A stretch of DNA of 64,000 nt from Micromonospora chaiyaphumensis (GTDB taxonomy: Bacteria > Actinomycetota > Actinomycetes > Mycobacteriales > Micromonosporaceae): positions 1-64,000 of the forward strand of contig NZ_FMCS01000003.1 in assembly GCF_900091435.1 (NCBI RefSeq), given 5' to 3'. The translations under genes were made by a program, and so were the position numbers. Shown piece after piece: positions 42,054 to 49,917 of the stretch. The stretch's first letter is position 1. Each line of letters opens with the position of its first letter. The notes beneath the pieces were generated by a model, which was not told the origin of the DNA, did not search any database, and saw only the letters and a list, made by a program, of their open reading frames with translations.

Positions 42054-42086
42054 GTGACGCCGGGGTGACGCAGCGCGTTCTACCCT
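42054..42086 (+). promoter_or_regulatory. SARP-type operator and -10 for the SARP gene itself (site D)
   Basis: GTGACGC at 42054 and again at 42065 (11-base step), nine bases, then TACCCT (42081-42086). Transcription would start near 42093, about 30 bases before ATG 42123. Being upstream of the SARP gene, this site indicates positive autoregulation. Confidence 0.7.
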
Positions 42087-42122
42087 GCCGGGGCCAGGCC
42101 CGCGCCGCAGGGGAGGCCCCGG

Positions 42123-42926
42123 ATGACCGCCGACTTCGTGGACGCCCTCGTCGCCGACCAGCCGGCCGGGTCCGGTCCGGTGCTGCGGCTGCTCGGTGAC
42201 GTCCGGGTCAGCCACGGGTCGCGCTGGTACGACGTGCCGGAGGGCAGCAAGCGGCTACTCGTCTACGTCGCCCTGCACCGCCGCCGGCTGGACCGGGGCC
42301 ACGCCGCCGCCACCCTGTGGCCGGACGCCCCGGACTCCCGCGCGGCCGGCAACCTGCGCTCGGCGCTGTGGCGGCTCAACCAGGCGCACGTCGGGCTGAT
42401 CGGGGTGGACCGGCACCACCTGGCGTTCCGGCCCGGTGTGCTGGTCGACATCGACCTCGTCACCGCCTGGGCCGGCCGGCTGATCGCGGGCCGCCCGGCG
42501 GGCGCCGACCTGTCCGCGCTGCCCACCGGCGGCGTCCTGTTCGACCTGCTCCCCGGCTGGTACGACGACTGGGTGCTCACCGAGCGGGAGCGGGTCCGCC
42601 AGCGGGTGCTGCACGGGATGGAGGCGATGAGCCGGCATCTGGTCACCTCGGGCCGCTGCGCCGAGGCCGTCGAGGTGGCGCTCACCGCCGCCGGGGCGGA
42701 GCCGCTGCGCGAGAGCGCCCAGCGGGTGCTGCTGGAGGCGCATCTGGCCGAGGGGAACTGGGTGGAGGGCCGCCGCGGCCTGGACACCTACCGCCGGCTG
42801 CTGGCCCGGGAGCTGGACATGGAACCCGACCCGCGGCTGGCCGCGCTGCTCGACGCCTACCCGCGCGCCCGGCCGGCGGCCACTGCCGACCGCGAGCGCG
42901 CCTCGTCGATCAGCGCCATGAGCTGA
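42123..42926 (+). CDS. Short SARP-type transcriptional activator of the CIS locus
   Basis: 267 residues: an OmpR-like winged-helix DNA-binding domain (VLRLLGDVRVSHGSRWYDVPEGSKRLLVYVALHRRRLDRGHAAATLWP through SALWRLNQ) and a bacterial transcriptional activation (BTAD) domain (about 105-255, LLPGWYDDWVLTERERVRQRVLHGMEAMSRHL, then RRLLARELDMEPDPRLAALL). No ATPase or TPR follows, so it is the minimal SARP form. SARPs bind 11-base-period direct repeats and recruit RNA polymerase. Such repeats precede this gene and three CIS promoters. Its 3' end overlaps a convergent homologue by 70 bases. Confidence 0.87.
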   Translation: MTADFVDALVADQPAGSGPVLRLLGDVRVSHGSRWYDVPEGSKRLLVYVALHRRRLDRGHAAATLWPDAPDSRAAGNLRSALWRLNQAHVGLIGVDRHHLAFRPGVLVDIDLVTAWAGRLIAGRPAGADLSALPTGGVLFDLLPGWYDDWVLTERERVRQRVLHGMEAMSRHLVTSGRCAEAVEVALTAAGAEPLRESAQRVLLEAHLAEGNWVEGRRGLDTYRRLLARELDMEPDPRLAALLDAYPRARPAATADRERASSISAMS

Positions 42927-43612
42927 GGCGAGGGCCGCACCCCCAGCTGCTCCGCGAGCAGCCGGACCACCAGGTCGGCGTGGCGCAGCGCGTCGCTGAC
43001 GTTTCCGTTCGCCAGCATCGCGGTGAGCACGAGCCGGTGGCCGCTCTCCCGCAACGCGTCGGCGGCGACCGCCTCCAGCGCCCAGCCCAGCCCGGCGGCC
43101 GGGTCGCCGCCCCGGATCGCCGCGCCGGCCGCGTCCTCCAGGGCCCGCAGGGCCCGGTGCCGCAGCAGCTCCCGGTGCATCAGCACCCAGTCGTCGTACC
43201 AGCCGGGGAGCAGGTCGGGGCAGCCGTCGGCCGCGTGCCGGCGCAGGAACGCCGGGTCGACCGGGCCCCGGCCGCCGAGGGAGCGCGTGTCCACCGTCAC
43301 CCCGGCGGCCAGCGCGAGCGCGCCGGTGGAGTCGGCGAGCAGTCCCGGCGCGGCCTTGCGCAGCCGCCACAGCGCCGTCCGCAGGTCCGCCGAGGCCCGA
43401 TCCTCCGGCTTGCTCGCCCACATCGACCAGGCGGTGCGGGCCCGGTCCGACGCGCCGCGCACGGCCAGGAAGGCCACCAGCCGCTGCGCGGTCGCCGGCA
43501 GGGCGACGGGCTCGCCGTCCCGGTCGAGCGCGAAGCCGCCGAGCAGCCGCAGCCGCCAGCCGGCCCGGTGCGGGGGTACGGCGTCCGGCAGTGTTCCCGT
43601 GGTGATCCACAC
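42857..43612 (-). CDS. Second short SARP-type regulator, convergent with the first
   Basis: 251 residues with the same two-domain plan: WRLRLLGGFALDRDGEPVALPATAQRLVAFLAV plus a BTAD domain with LLPGWYDDWVLMHRELLRHRALRAL and VVRLLAEQLGVRPSPQLMALI. It shares LLPGWYDDWVL with its neighbour, so the two are paralogues. GTG 43612 is chosen because GGAG stands seven bases before it and it gives a normal N-terminus; GTG 43654 and ATG 43711 are in-frame alternatives. No 11-base GTGACG repeats are seen upstream. It may oppose, partner or replace the first SARP. The 70-base tail-to-tail overlap is unusual. Confidence 0.8.
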   Translation of the reverse strand: MWITTGTLPDAVPPHRAGWRLRLLGGFALDRDGEPVALPATAQRLVAFLAVRGASDRARTAWSMWASKPEDRASADLRTALWRLRKAAPGLLADSTGALALAAGVTVDTRSLGGRGPVDPAFLRRHAADGCPDLLPGWYDDWVLMHRELLRHRALRALEDAAGAAIRGGDPAAGLGWALEAVAADALRESGHRLVLTAMLANGNVSDALRHADLVVRLLAEQLGVRPSPQLMALIDEARSRSAVAAGRARG

Positions 43613-43819
43613 GTCGGCGCTCCGCTTCGTCCGGGGTGTGGTGCGGAGGGTCACCTCTCGAATACCCCAGCTCACGGGCCCCCGGGAACGGGCCTGTCGG
43701 TGGCCGGACATCCCGTTCGTCCGCGTGGCCCGGTGAGCGGTCCGATCGGCGGCGGGGGCCGGCCGAACGGCCGGCTGCGGGATCGGGCGCGGCGGGGCGG
43801 AGCCGGAGGGGCAAAGTCG

Positions 43820-43848
43820 TTGGCGAACCGTGTGGGCTCGCCTATGGT
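43820..43848 (+). promoter_or_regulatory. Promoter of the dksA-like leader
   Basis: TTGGCG (43820-43825), a 17-base spacer, and TATGGT (43843-43848) make the best housekeeping-type promoter in this region. ATG 43855 begins six bases after the -10, so the transcript should start with or next to that codon. Confidence 0.6.
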
Positions 43849-43854
43849 GGGCGG

Positions 43855-44104
43855 ATGTACCCGGCCGGGCAGGTGTCCGCGACCGCCGTCACCACGGCGG
43901 CGCCCGCTGCTGCCCGCCGCCGGCGTCCCGCGACCGTGCCCGCCCGTCCGGCGGGCGCCCGCTCCATCGCGCCCATCCACGGCCTGCCGAGCCCGATCCC
44001 CACCGACCGTGGCCCTCCCGGATCCCCGAACATCCGCGTACGGCCACCCAGGGCGAAGCCAATCCGGCTTCGGCCCTTTTTCTTTTTCCTGGAAGGGGAT
44101 CCAG
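43855..44104 (+). promoter_or_regulatory. Leader with leaderless upstream ORF before the dksA-like gene
   Basis: A frame begins MYPAGQVSATAVTTAAPAAA at the predicted transcript start; about 90% of its first 50 codons end in G or C. It runs through the hairpin and T-tract (there encoding PFFFFLEG) and on to a stop at 44490 in a different frame from the zinc-finger gene at 44105. Only the part up to 44104 is given here. A leaderless ORF that is translated through a terminator is the layout of a translation-controlled attenuator; whether the peptide is made is unknown. Confidence 0.4.
44050..44090 (+). terminator. Intrinsic terminator/attenuator upstream of the dksA-like gene
   Basis: GGGCGAAGCC (44051-44060), a five-base loop and GGCTTCGGCCC (44066-44076; one base bulged) form a stem followed at once by TTTTTCTTTTTCC (44077-44089). 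A T-tract of this kind is rare in DNA this GC-rich. Because a promoter lies upstream and the gene starts 15 bases downstream, attenuation is more likely than plain termination. Confidence 0.65.
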
Positions 44105-44413
44105 ATGGGCACCGACCTGCACGACGACCGGCTCACCCGGTTGCGGGCCACGCTGACGGAGGACTTCGCGGCGCAGACGGCCCGGTTGACCGAACTCACG
44201 GCGGACACCGGCGACCCCGGCGAGGCGCACACCCGGGCGGCGCTGATCGCGGCCACCCGGCAGAGCCTGGGGCAGATCGGCGACGCGCTGCGGCGCATGG
44301 CCGACGGCGGCTACGGCCGCTGCGAGCGGTGTGCCGCGCCGATTCCGGTGGAGCGGCTGGAGGTGCTGCCGCACGCCACCCTGTGCGTGCCCTGCCAGCA
44401 GAAGCACGGCTGA
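44105..44413 (+). CDS. DksA/TraR family zinc-finger protein
   Basis: 102 residues: a helical coiled-coil half (about 5-70) and a C-terminal C4 zinc finger, YGRCERCAAPIPVERLEVLPHATLCVPCQQ. The finger is intact (C-x2-C and C-x2-C). DksA/TraR proteins insert the coiled coil into the RNA polymerase secondary channel and tune initiation. The acidic tip residues of E. coli DksA are not clearly matched. GGAAGGGGAT precedes the ATG. The upstream promoter, leader ORF and terminator suggest attenuation control; a GC hairpin follows the gene. Confidence 0.88.
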   Translation: MGTDLHDDRLTRLRATLTEDFAAQTARLTELTADTGDPGEAHTRAALIAATRQSLGQIGDALRRMADGGYGRCERCAAPIPVERLEVLPHATLCVPCQQKHG

Positions 44414-44423
44414 CCCGGCGGGC

Positions 44424-44449
44424 GCCGGGCCGTCACCGCACGGCCCGGC
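44424..44449. terminator. GC hairpin after the dksA-like gene
   Basis: GCCGGGCCGT (44424-44433) and ACGGCCCGGC (44440-44449) pair perfectly over ten bases with a six-base loop, 11 bases after the stop codon. No T-run follows, as is usual for many actinomycete terminators. Confidence 0.6.
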
Positions 44450-44515
44450 ACCCGTGCCGCCGTTCCGGGCTGCGTAGGCTGGCGCGGTGAGCCGTCGTGA
44501 CCGTGGAGACCGCCG

Positions 44516-45046
44516 ATGACCAGCCCGCGCACCGTCCGCACCGCCCGTCCCGCCGACGTGGCGGCCCTCGTCGACCTGGTGGAGTCGGCGTACCGCGGGG
44601 AGCGCAGCCGGGCCGGCTGGACCACCGAGGCCGACCTGCTCGCCGGGCAGCGCACCGACCCCGACATGGTGGCCGAGGCGGTGTCGAGCCCGGGTGGCAC
44701 GGTCCTGGTGGTCGAGGACGGCCCGGGGATCGTCGCCTGCTGCCACCTGGAGCGCCGCGACGACCACGTCTACTTCGGGATGTTCGCGGTCGCGCCGGGA
44801 CTGCAGGGCGGCGGGCTGGGCCGGGACCTGCTGGCCGAGGCCGAGCGGTACGCACGGGAACAGTGGCACGGCGGTGAGATGCGGATGACCGTGATCACGC
44901 AGCGGGCCGACCTGATCGCCTGGTACGAGCGGCGCGGCTACGTCCGCACCGGCGAGTTGAGCCCGTTCCCGTACGGCGACGAGCGGTTCGGCGTGCCGCT
45001 GCGGCCGGATCTGGCGTTCGAGACCCTGCGCAAGAAGCTCGGCTGA
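44516..45046 (+). CDS. GNAT family N-acetyltransferase
   Basis: 176 residues: VRTARPADVAALVDLVESAYRG at the start, the acetyl-CoA loop in FGMFAVAPGLQGGGLGRDLLAEAERYA, and the C-terminal AWYERRGYVRTGELSPFPYGDERFGVPLRPDLAF typical of a small-molecule or amino-acid N-acetyltransferase subgroup. GGAGA lies nine bases before ATG. The acceptor is unknown. It is convergent with the DUF4326 gene, 17 bases apart. Confidence 0.88.
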   Translation: MTSPRTVRTARPADVAALVDLVESAYRGERSRAGWTTEADLLAGQRTDPDMVAEAVSSPGGTVLVVEDGPGIVACCHLERRDDHVYFGMFAVAPGLQGGGLGRDLLAEAERYAREQWHGGEMRMTVITQRADLIAWYERRGYVRTGELSPFPYGDERFGVPLRPDLAFETLRKKLG

Positions 45047-45063
45047 CCTCGGACCCGCCGGGA

Positions 45064-45381
45064 TCAGGTGCGGGGCGGCGTGTCGGCGAGTTCGGCGATC
45101 ACCTCGGCGTGACAGCGTTCCGGCACGCACCAGCAGCCCAGCCGGCGCCCGCGCAGGTCGGGCAGCAGCGCGAGCAGGTCGGGCCGGCCCAGCAGGTATT
45201 CCCGGTACTTCTCGATCACCTCGTCCCGGGTGCCGTCCGGGCCGGGGCGGAACGGGCTGGACAGCGGGGACTGCGGCAGCCGCCAGCCGCCCCGCGACAT
45301 GGCCCGCCCCACGTAGACCACGTCGGCGTACGCCGGGTCGTCCCGGTGGCCCTTCAGGTTGACGACGGTGGTCGCGCCCAT
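45064..45381 (-). CDS. DUF4326 family protein
   Basis: 105 residues. TTVVNLKGHRDDPAYADVVYVGRAM, a central KYREYLL and the Cys-rich end LRGRRLGCWCVPERCHAEVIAEL are the full DUF4326 signature; the C-W-C-x4-C-H cluster may bind a metal. The function of the family is unknown; members occur in phages and chromosomes. GAGGAG lies eight bases before the start, and the next gene upstream is the LacI gene 46 bases away on the same strand, so they may be co-transcribed. Confidence 0.88.
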   Translation of the reverse strand: MGATTVVNLKGHRDDPAYADVVYVGRAMSRGGWRLPQSPLSSPFRPGPDGTRDEVIEKYREYLLGRPDLLALLPDLRGRRLGCWCVPERCHAEVIAELADTPPRT

Positions 45382-45427
45382 GGCCCTCAGCTCCTCGCGC
45401 TCGTGTCCCTGAACGTCAGTCCGGCGG

Positions 45428-46468
45428 TCAGGCGTCGGTGGCGGGCGCCGGGCCGGTCGAGTCGCGGACGATGAGCGTGTGACCGGTGGAGCGCCGTCGC
45501 GGCCGGGTCGACCGGGGCTTCAGCGCGAGGGTCAGCGCCATCCGCCCCATCTCGGTCATCGGCAGCCGGACGGTGGTGAGGCTGGGCGCCAGGTCGGCGG
45601 CGACCGACACGTCGTCGAAGCCGACCACCGACACGCGCTCGGGCACCGGGATGCGCCGGGACCGCAGCACGGAGAGCACGCCGATCGCCATGGCGTCGTT
45701 GAGCGCGATGATCGCCGTGCGGTCGGGATGGTAGTGCAGGATCCGTTCGGTGGCCACCCGGCCGCCGTCGCGGGTGAAGTCGGAGTGGACGACGGCGAGG
45801 TCGTCGGGGGAGTGCCCGTGCGCGGCGAGCGCGGCGGTCACCCCGGCGAGCCGGTCGGCCACGGTGGTCAGGCCCGGGGTGCCGGCGGCGACGGCGATCC
45901 GCCGGTGGCCGAGGCCCAGCAGGTGGGCGCCGATGTCGCGGCCACCGGCCTCGTTGTCCGGCACCACCGCGTCGACGCCCAGGGCGTGCCGGCCGATGAC
46001 CGCGACCCGTCCGCCGGCCCGCTGGAAGCCGGCGAGTTCGGCGCGCGCCTCGGCCTCCACGCGCGGGTCGTCGTAGCCGGAGCCGGCGATGAGGATGATC
46101 CCGACCTGCTGGGCGATGAGGTGCCGCAGCTGGCGCAGCTCGTTCTCGGGGTCGCGTCCGGAGTGTGCGATCTGGACGAGTAGGCCCTCCTCGGCGGCGA
46201 CCTGGAGGACGCCGCTGGCGATCTCGGAGAAGTACGGGTCGTCGATCTGGTGGACGATCAGCCCGACGGTGGTGCTGGCGCCGCCGGCGAGCGTGCGGGC
46301 GTAGGGGTTGGCGACGTAGCCGAGTTCCCGGGAGACCTGCCGGACGTGCCGGGCCACCTCCTCGCTGACGCCCTCCCGGCCGGCGAGGGCGCGGGAGGCG
46401 GTCGCCAGCGAGACGCCGGCGCGTTCCGCCACGTCGACGAGACGCAACCGTGGTCCGGGTCGGGGCAT
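45428..46468 (-). CDS. LacI family repressor
   Basis: 346 residues: LacI-type helix-turn-helix and hinge (about 8-60, RLVDVAERAGVSLATASRALAGR, LGYVANPYARTL), then a periplasmic-binding-like sugar-sensing domain (TTVGLIVHQIDDPYFSEIASGV, AIIALNDAMAIGVLSVLRSRRIPVPERVSVVGFDD). AGGAG lies before ATG 46468. Three AAGCGCTT operators fill the gap to the divergent LamG/sugar dehydrogenase operon, so it should repress those secreted proteins and itself until a sugar ligand binds. Confidence 0.93.
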   Translation of the reverse strand: MPRPGPRLRLVDVAERAGVSLATASRALAGREGVSEEVARHVRQVSRELGYVANPYARTLAGGASTTVGLIVHQIDDPYFSEIASGVLQVAAEEGLLVQIAHSGRDPENELRQLRHLIAQQVGIILIAGSGYDDPRVEAEARAELAGFQRAGGRVAVIGRHALGVDAVVPDNEAGGRDIGAHLLGLGHRRIAVAAGTPGLTTVADRLAGVTAALAAHGHSPDDLAVVHSDFTRDGGRVATERILHYHPDRTAIIALNDAMAIGVLSVLRSRRIPVPERVSVVGFDDVSVAADLAPSLTTVRLPMTEMGRMALTLALKPRSTRPRRRSTGHTLIVRDSTGPAPATDA

Positions 46469-46534
46469 GGGTGACTCCTGGCAGACATTGATCCGCACCG
46501 CGCTCTTGCGTGTGGCGTAGGGCACAGCATAGGG

Positions 46535-46564
46535 TACGAAAGCGCTTACGTAAGCGCTTTCGTA
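46535..46564. promoter_or_regulatory. Double LacI operator (30-base perfect palindrome)
   Basis: A 30-base perfect palindrome holds two abutting LacI-type operators, AAAGCGCTTA (46540-46549) and TAAGCGCTTT (46551-46560), each flanked by ACG/CGT. It lies 67 bases from the LacI start. Confidence 0.82.
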
Positions 46565-46661
46565 AGCGCGGCGCCGCCTCGGCCGTCCGGCCGGCCCAGG
46601 GCGGACCGTCCTGTCCCGACCCACCCCGACTCCACCTCCGGGCATCGATGCACGCCCGGTG

Positions 46662-46676
46662 CGTAAGCGCTTTCGT
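46662..46676. promoter_or_regulatory. Third LacI operator
   Basis: CGTAAGCGCTTTCGT repeats one half of the double operator, 113 bases from its second copy and 38 bases before the LamG protein ATG. The spacing is close to 11 helical turns, which would allow looping between repressor dimers. Confidence 0.78.
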
Positions 46677-46713
46677 CACCGCACCACCGCACCGACGAAG
46701 GGAGCACCTCCCC

Positions 46714-47664
46714 ATGAGAAGACCTCGACGCGCCGCCCTTGCCGCCACCGCCGCGCTGGCGCTGGCGCTCACCGCGGCCGCGAGCCCGGCCCGTGCCGAC
46801 CGGCCCGGACCGCACGACGTCCACCCCGCCCTCTGGCCGCACCTCGTGGCCTTCTACGACTTCGACCACCCGGTGGACGGCGACGCCGCGCTCGAGCGGG
46901 ACCTGGGCCGGTCGGGCACCGAGATCGAGCTGGTCAACGGCGGCGCGGCCATGCGCGTGCCCGACCGGGCGTACAAGGGCAGCGGTGACGCGCTGCAGAC
47001 CCGGCAGGTCAACCCGCAGGCCGCCGGCAACGACGACTGGAAGGCCGGCATCTGGTCGTCCAGCGGCGTCCGGACGCTGCGCGCGTTCAGCGGCGCCGAG
47101 GGCACCACGGTGATGGGCTGGTTCAAGCGGGACATGGACGGCCCGGCGTTGAACTCCGTCACCGCCAACCCGACCGACCGGTACAACGCCATCGGCCTGG
47201 CCGGCGTGCTGACCGGCGACTCCGACGGGCACGGCGTGCGGGCCCTGCTGGAGCTCATCGACGTCAGCGGCGAGCTGCGCCTGGTCGCCCTCGGCCGCCG
47301 CGTCGACGGCGGCGCCTCGCAGACCTTCGCGGCCAACGAGGACTGGCGGACCCTGCTGCCGAAGGGGGAGTGGGTGCACCTCGCCGCCACCTACGACTTC
47401 ACCAGCGGCACCATGGCGCTCTACCGCAACGGCGAGCCGGTCGACGGCTTCTACACCACGGCCGGCGACCCCTGGCAGCTCAACGGGCCCGGCCCGCACG
47501 TCACCAGCGCCACCGACGCCCGCGGCATCAAGATCGGCGGCAGCTTCCCGCAGAACAACCTGGAACGCAACCCGTGCGACTGCCGCATGGACGGCCTCAT
47601 GTTCCTCGACAGCGTGATCCCGGCGGGCGACATCGCCAAGCAGTACCGCTACATGGCCCGCTGA
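46714..47664 (+). CDS. Secreted LamG/concanavalin-like domain protein
   Basis: 316 residues. A Sec signal peptide ends at ARA-DRPG (about residue 28). The mature protein is one concanavalin-like jelly roll: LVAFYDFDHPVDG at the start, VMGWFKRDM, EWVHLAATYDFTSGTMALYRNGEPVDGFY (the LamG core), and IKIGGSFPQNN with CDCRMDGLMFLD. It probably binds carbohydrate outside the cell. AAGGGAG lies before ATG. The sugar dehydrogenase gene follows 37 bases later, so both form one LacI-controlled operon. Confidence 0.87.
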   Translation: MRRPRRAALAATAALALALTAAASPARADRPGPHDVHPALWPHLVAFYDFDHPVDGDAALERDLGRSGTEIELVNGGAAMRVPDRAYKGSGDALQTRQVNPQAAGNDDWKAGIWSSSGVRTLRAFSGAEGTTVMGWFKRDMDGPALNSVTANPTDRYNAIGLAGVLTGDSDGHGVRALLELIDVSGELRLVALGRRVDGGASQTFAANEDWRTLLPKGEWVHLAATYDFTSGTMALYRNGEPVDGFYTTAGDPWQLNGPGPHVTSATDARGIKIGGSFPQNNLERNPCDCRMDGLMFLDSVIPAGDIAKQYRYMAR

Positions 47665-47701
47665 CCGTTCCTCGGACCGTCCCACCGAGAAGGAGAACCG
47701 C

Positions 47702-49804
47702 GTGTTCATTCGCGCTGGCAGCACCGGCAGGCTCCGCAGAGCCGCAGTCACCGCCGGGGTCACTGCCGCCACCCTCGTCCTGTCCACCCTGGTCGCCGGG
47801 CCCGCCCGGGCCGACGGCGCCGTCTACGACCCGATCCCCGAATCGCAGATCCAGTCGCACCTGGGGCTGGTGCTCCAGGAGTACGCCAGCTTCCCGCAGT
47901 CCACGCCGAACCCGGCGCCGGTCGACGCGCGGCTCGTACGCAAGGCCCGGATCAACACGATCAGCGAGCTGCCCGACGGCTCCGGCCGCCGGGCCGTGCC
48001 GGACCTCAACGGCAACCTCTACCTCGTGGAGAACGGCACGCCGCACGTCTACCTCGACGTGGCGGCCACCTTCGCGCCGCAGTTCTTCTCCGGCCGCGGT
48101 CTCGGCCAGGGCTTCGGGTACGTCGCCTTCCACCCGGAGTTCGGGAGCAACGGTCGCTTCTACACCATCCACACCGAGCAGGCCTCGCTGGCGACCCGGA
48201 CCCCGGACTACGCCCAGCCGAACACCATCTACCAGGCCGTGATCACGGAGTGGACGGCCAGCGACCCGGCCGCGGACACCTTCTCCGGCACCCACCGCGA
48301 GGTGCTGCGGATCGGCTTCGGCGGCCAGATCCACGGCGTCCAGGAGATCAACTTCAACCCGACCGTGAAGCCGGGCGACCCCGACTACGGGATGCTCTAC
48401 CTCGCCGTCGGTGACGGCGGCCAGGGCTACCGCAACGGCGACCCGCAGAACATGGGCATGCCGCACGGCAAGCTGCTGCGCATCGACCCGCGCGGCACGA
48501 ACGCCCCGAACGGCCGGTACGGGATCCCGGCCGACAACCCGTTCGTCGGGCGGGACGGCGCGCTCGGTGAGATCTACGCGGTCGGCTTCCGCGACCCGCA
48601 CCGGTTCAGCTGGGACCGGGCCACCGGCCGGATGTACCTGGGCCACATCGGCGAGCACGCCGTCGAGTCCATCTACGAGGTCCAGGCCGGGGACAACTTC
48701 GGCTGGAGCGAGCGCGAGGGCAACTGGGTCTTCGACAAGACCGCGACCAACCCCTGCGACAAGCTCTACCCGCTGCCGGCCGACGACGCGAAGTACGGCT
48801 ACACCTACCCGGTCGCCGCGTACGACCACGACCCGGCGGCGAACTGGAACTGCACCTCCGACGTGGGCGTCGCGGTGGCCGGCGGCTTCGTCTACCGCGG
48901 GAAGTCCGTGCCCGCGCTGAAGGGCAAGTACGTCTTCGGCGACCTGGTCGACGGCCGGGTGCTCTACACCGAGGCGAACGAGATGCGCCGCGGCACGGGG
49001 CTCGCCCCGATCCACCGGTTCGCCCTGTACACCACCGCCGGCGACCTGGTACGCATGCAGGACCTGTCCAGCCCGGGCGCGCCCGGCGACCCGAACCGGG
49101 TCGACCTGCGCTTCGGCACCGACGCCGCGGGTGAGCTCTACATCCTGGCCAAGGCCAACGGGAAGATCTGGAAGGTCGTGGGCACGAAGACCGTGGCGGA
49201 GGGCAAGGTGGGCCACACCAGGGTCGTCCACACCGGCGGCGCGCAGAACTGGACGCCGGTGACCCCGTCGAAGTGGCAGTTCGACGGCGACGAGGTCATC
49301 CTCGCCGAGGCGGGCGTGAGCCGACCCGGCCCGCGCCGGCCGTTCGAGTACGCCATCCTCAACAAGGGTCCGGCCTTCTCGTCGGTGCAGATCGACGCCC
49401 GGGTGCGCCTCGACACCCCCGTGGAGGTCACCAACCGGGACGTGATCATCGTCTTCGGCTGGCAGTCGGACACGCAGTACTACTACGCGCACCTGTCCAC
49501 CGACAACACGATCTACCCGCACAACGGCATCTTCAAGGTCAACAACGCCGACCGGGAACGGATCGACCACCAGTGGAACGGGCGCTCCCGGGGCGCCAAC
49601 CCGGCGATCACCGACGCCGACTGGCACAAGGTGCGCGTGGTGCACCTGCCCGCCACCGGTGAGATCGCCGTGTACGTCGACGGGCACAAGGATCCGCTGC
49701 TGACCGCGAAGGACACCACCTTCACCTCCGGTCGGGTCGGCTTCGGCTCGTTCGACAACATCGGCCGTACCCGTCAGTTCACCGTGACGGGCTCCCCGGC
49801 CTGA
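47702..49804 (+). CDS. Secreted PQQ-dependent sugar (sorbosone/glucose) dehydrogenase with C-terminal jelly-roll domain
   Basis: 700 residues from GTG, with GAGAAGGAG upstream. A signal peptide ends near residue 36 (ARA-DGAV). Residues about 75-480 form a soluble-glucose-dehydrogenase-type beta-propeller (GFGYVAFHPEFGSNGRFYTIHTE, MLYLAVGDGGQGYRNGDPQN, LLRIDPRG, EIYAVGFRDPHRFSWD, HIGEHAVESIYEVQAGDNFGW, GGFVYRGKSVPAL), expected to use PQQ and calcium. Residues about 500-700 are a concanavalin-like domain (TNRDVIIVFGWQSDTQYYYAHLS, DADWHKVRVVHLPATGEIAVYVDG) that could bind polysaccharide. It is the second gene of the LacI-controlled operon and ends at a strong hairpin. Confidence 0.9.
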   Translation: MFIRAGSTGRLRRAAVTAGVTAATLVLSTLVAGPARADGAVYDPIPESQIQSHLGLVLQEYASFPQSTPNPAPVDARLVRKARINTISELPDGSGRRAVPDLNGNLYLVENGTPHVYLDVAATFAPQFFSGRGLGQGFGYVAFHPEFGSNGRFYTIHTEQASLATRTPDYAQPNTIYQAVITEWTASDPAADTFSGTHREVLRIGFGGQIHGVQEINFNPTVKPGDPDYGMLYLAVGDGGQGYRNGDPQNMGMPHGKLLRIDPRGTNAPNGRYGIPADNPFVGRDGALGEIYAVGFRDPHRFSWDRATGRMYLGHIGEHAVESIYEVQAGDNFGWSEREGNWVFDKTATNPCDKLYPLPADDAKYGYTYPVAAYDHDPAANWNCTSDVGVAVAGGFVYRGKSVPALKGKYVFGDLVDGRVLYTEANEMRRGTGLAPIHRFALYTTAGDLVRMQDLSSPGAPGDPNRVDLRFGTDAAGELYILAKANGKIWKVVGTKTVAEGKVGHTRVVHTGGAQNWTPVTPSKWQFDGDEVILAEAGVSRPGPRRPFEYAILNKGPAFSSVQIDARVRLDTPVEVTNRDVIIVFGWQSDTQYYYAHLSTDNTIYPHNGIFKVNNADRERIDHQWNGRSRGANPAITDADWHKVRVVHLPATGEIAVYVDGHKDPLLTAKDTTFTSGRVGFGSFDNIGRTRQFTVTGSPA

Positions 49805-49816
49805 CGGACGGAGAGC

Positions 49817-49847
49817 GCGGGGCGGCGGCGACCTGCCGCCGCCCCGC
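49817..49847. terminator. GC hairpin after the sugar dehydrogenase gene
   Basis: A perfect 13-base stem, GCGGGGCGGCGGC (49817-49829) with its complement (49835-49847) and a five-base loop, starts 13 bases after the stop. A nearly identical hairpin occurs at 50489-50518. Confidence 0.7.
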
Positions 49848-49917
49848 CTCGTCGCACCTGTCGCAGCCGTACAAGGCCCAGGTCAGCCGCCCGCCGGAGG
49901 CAGGCGAGGATGTGACA

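Noticed and set aside
43686..43718. GAACGGG/CCCGTTC inverted repeat upstream of the second SARP
   Set aside because: Seven-base arms with a 19-base spacer in GC-rich DNA are not distinctive enough to call an operator.
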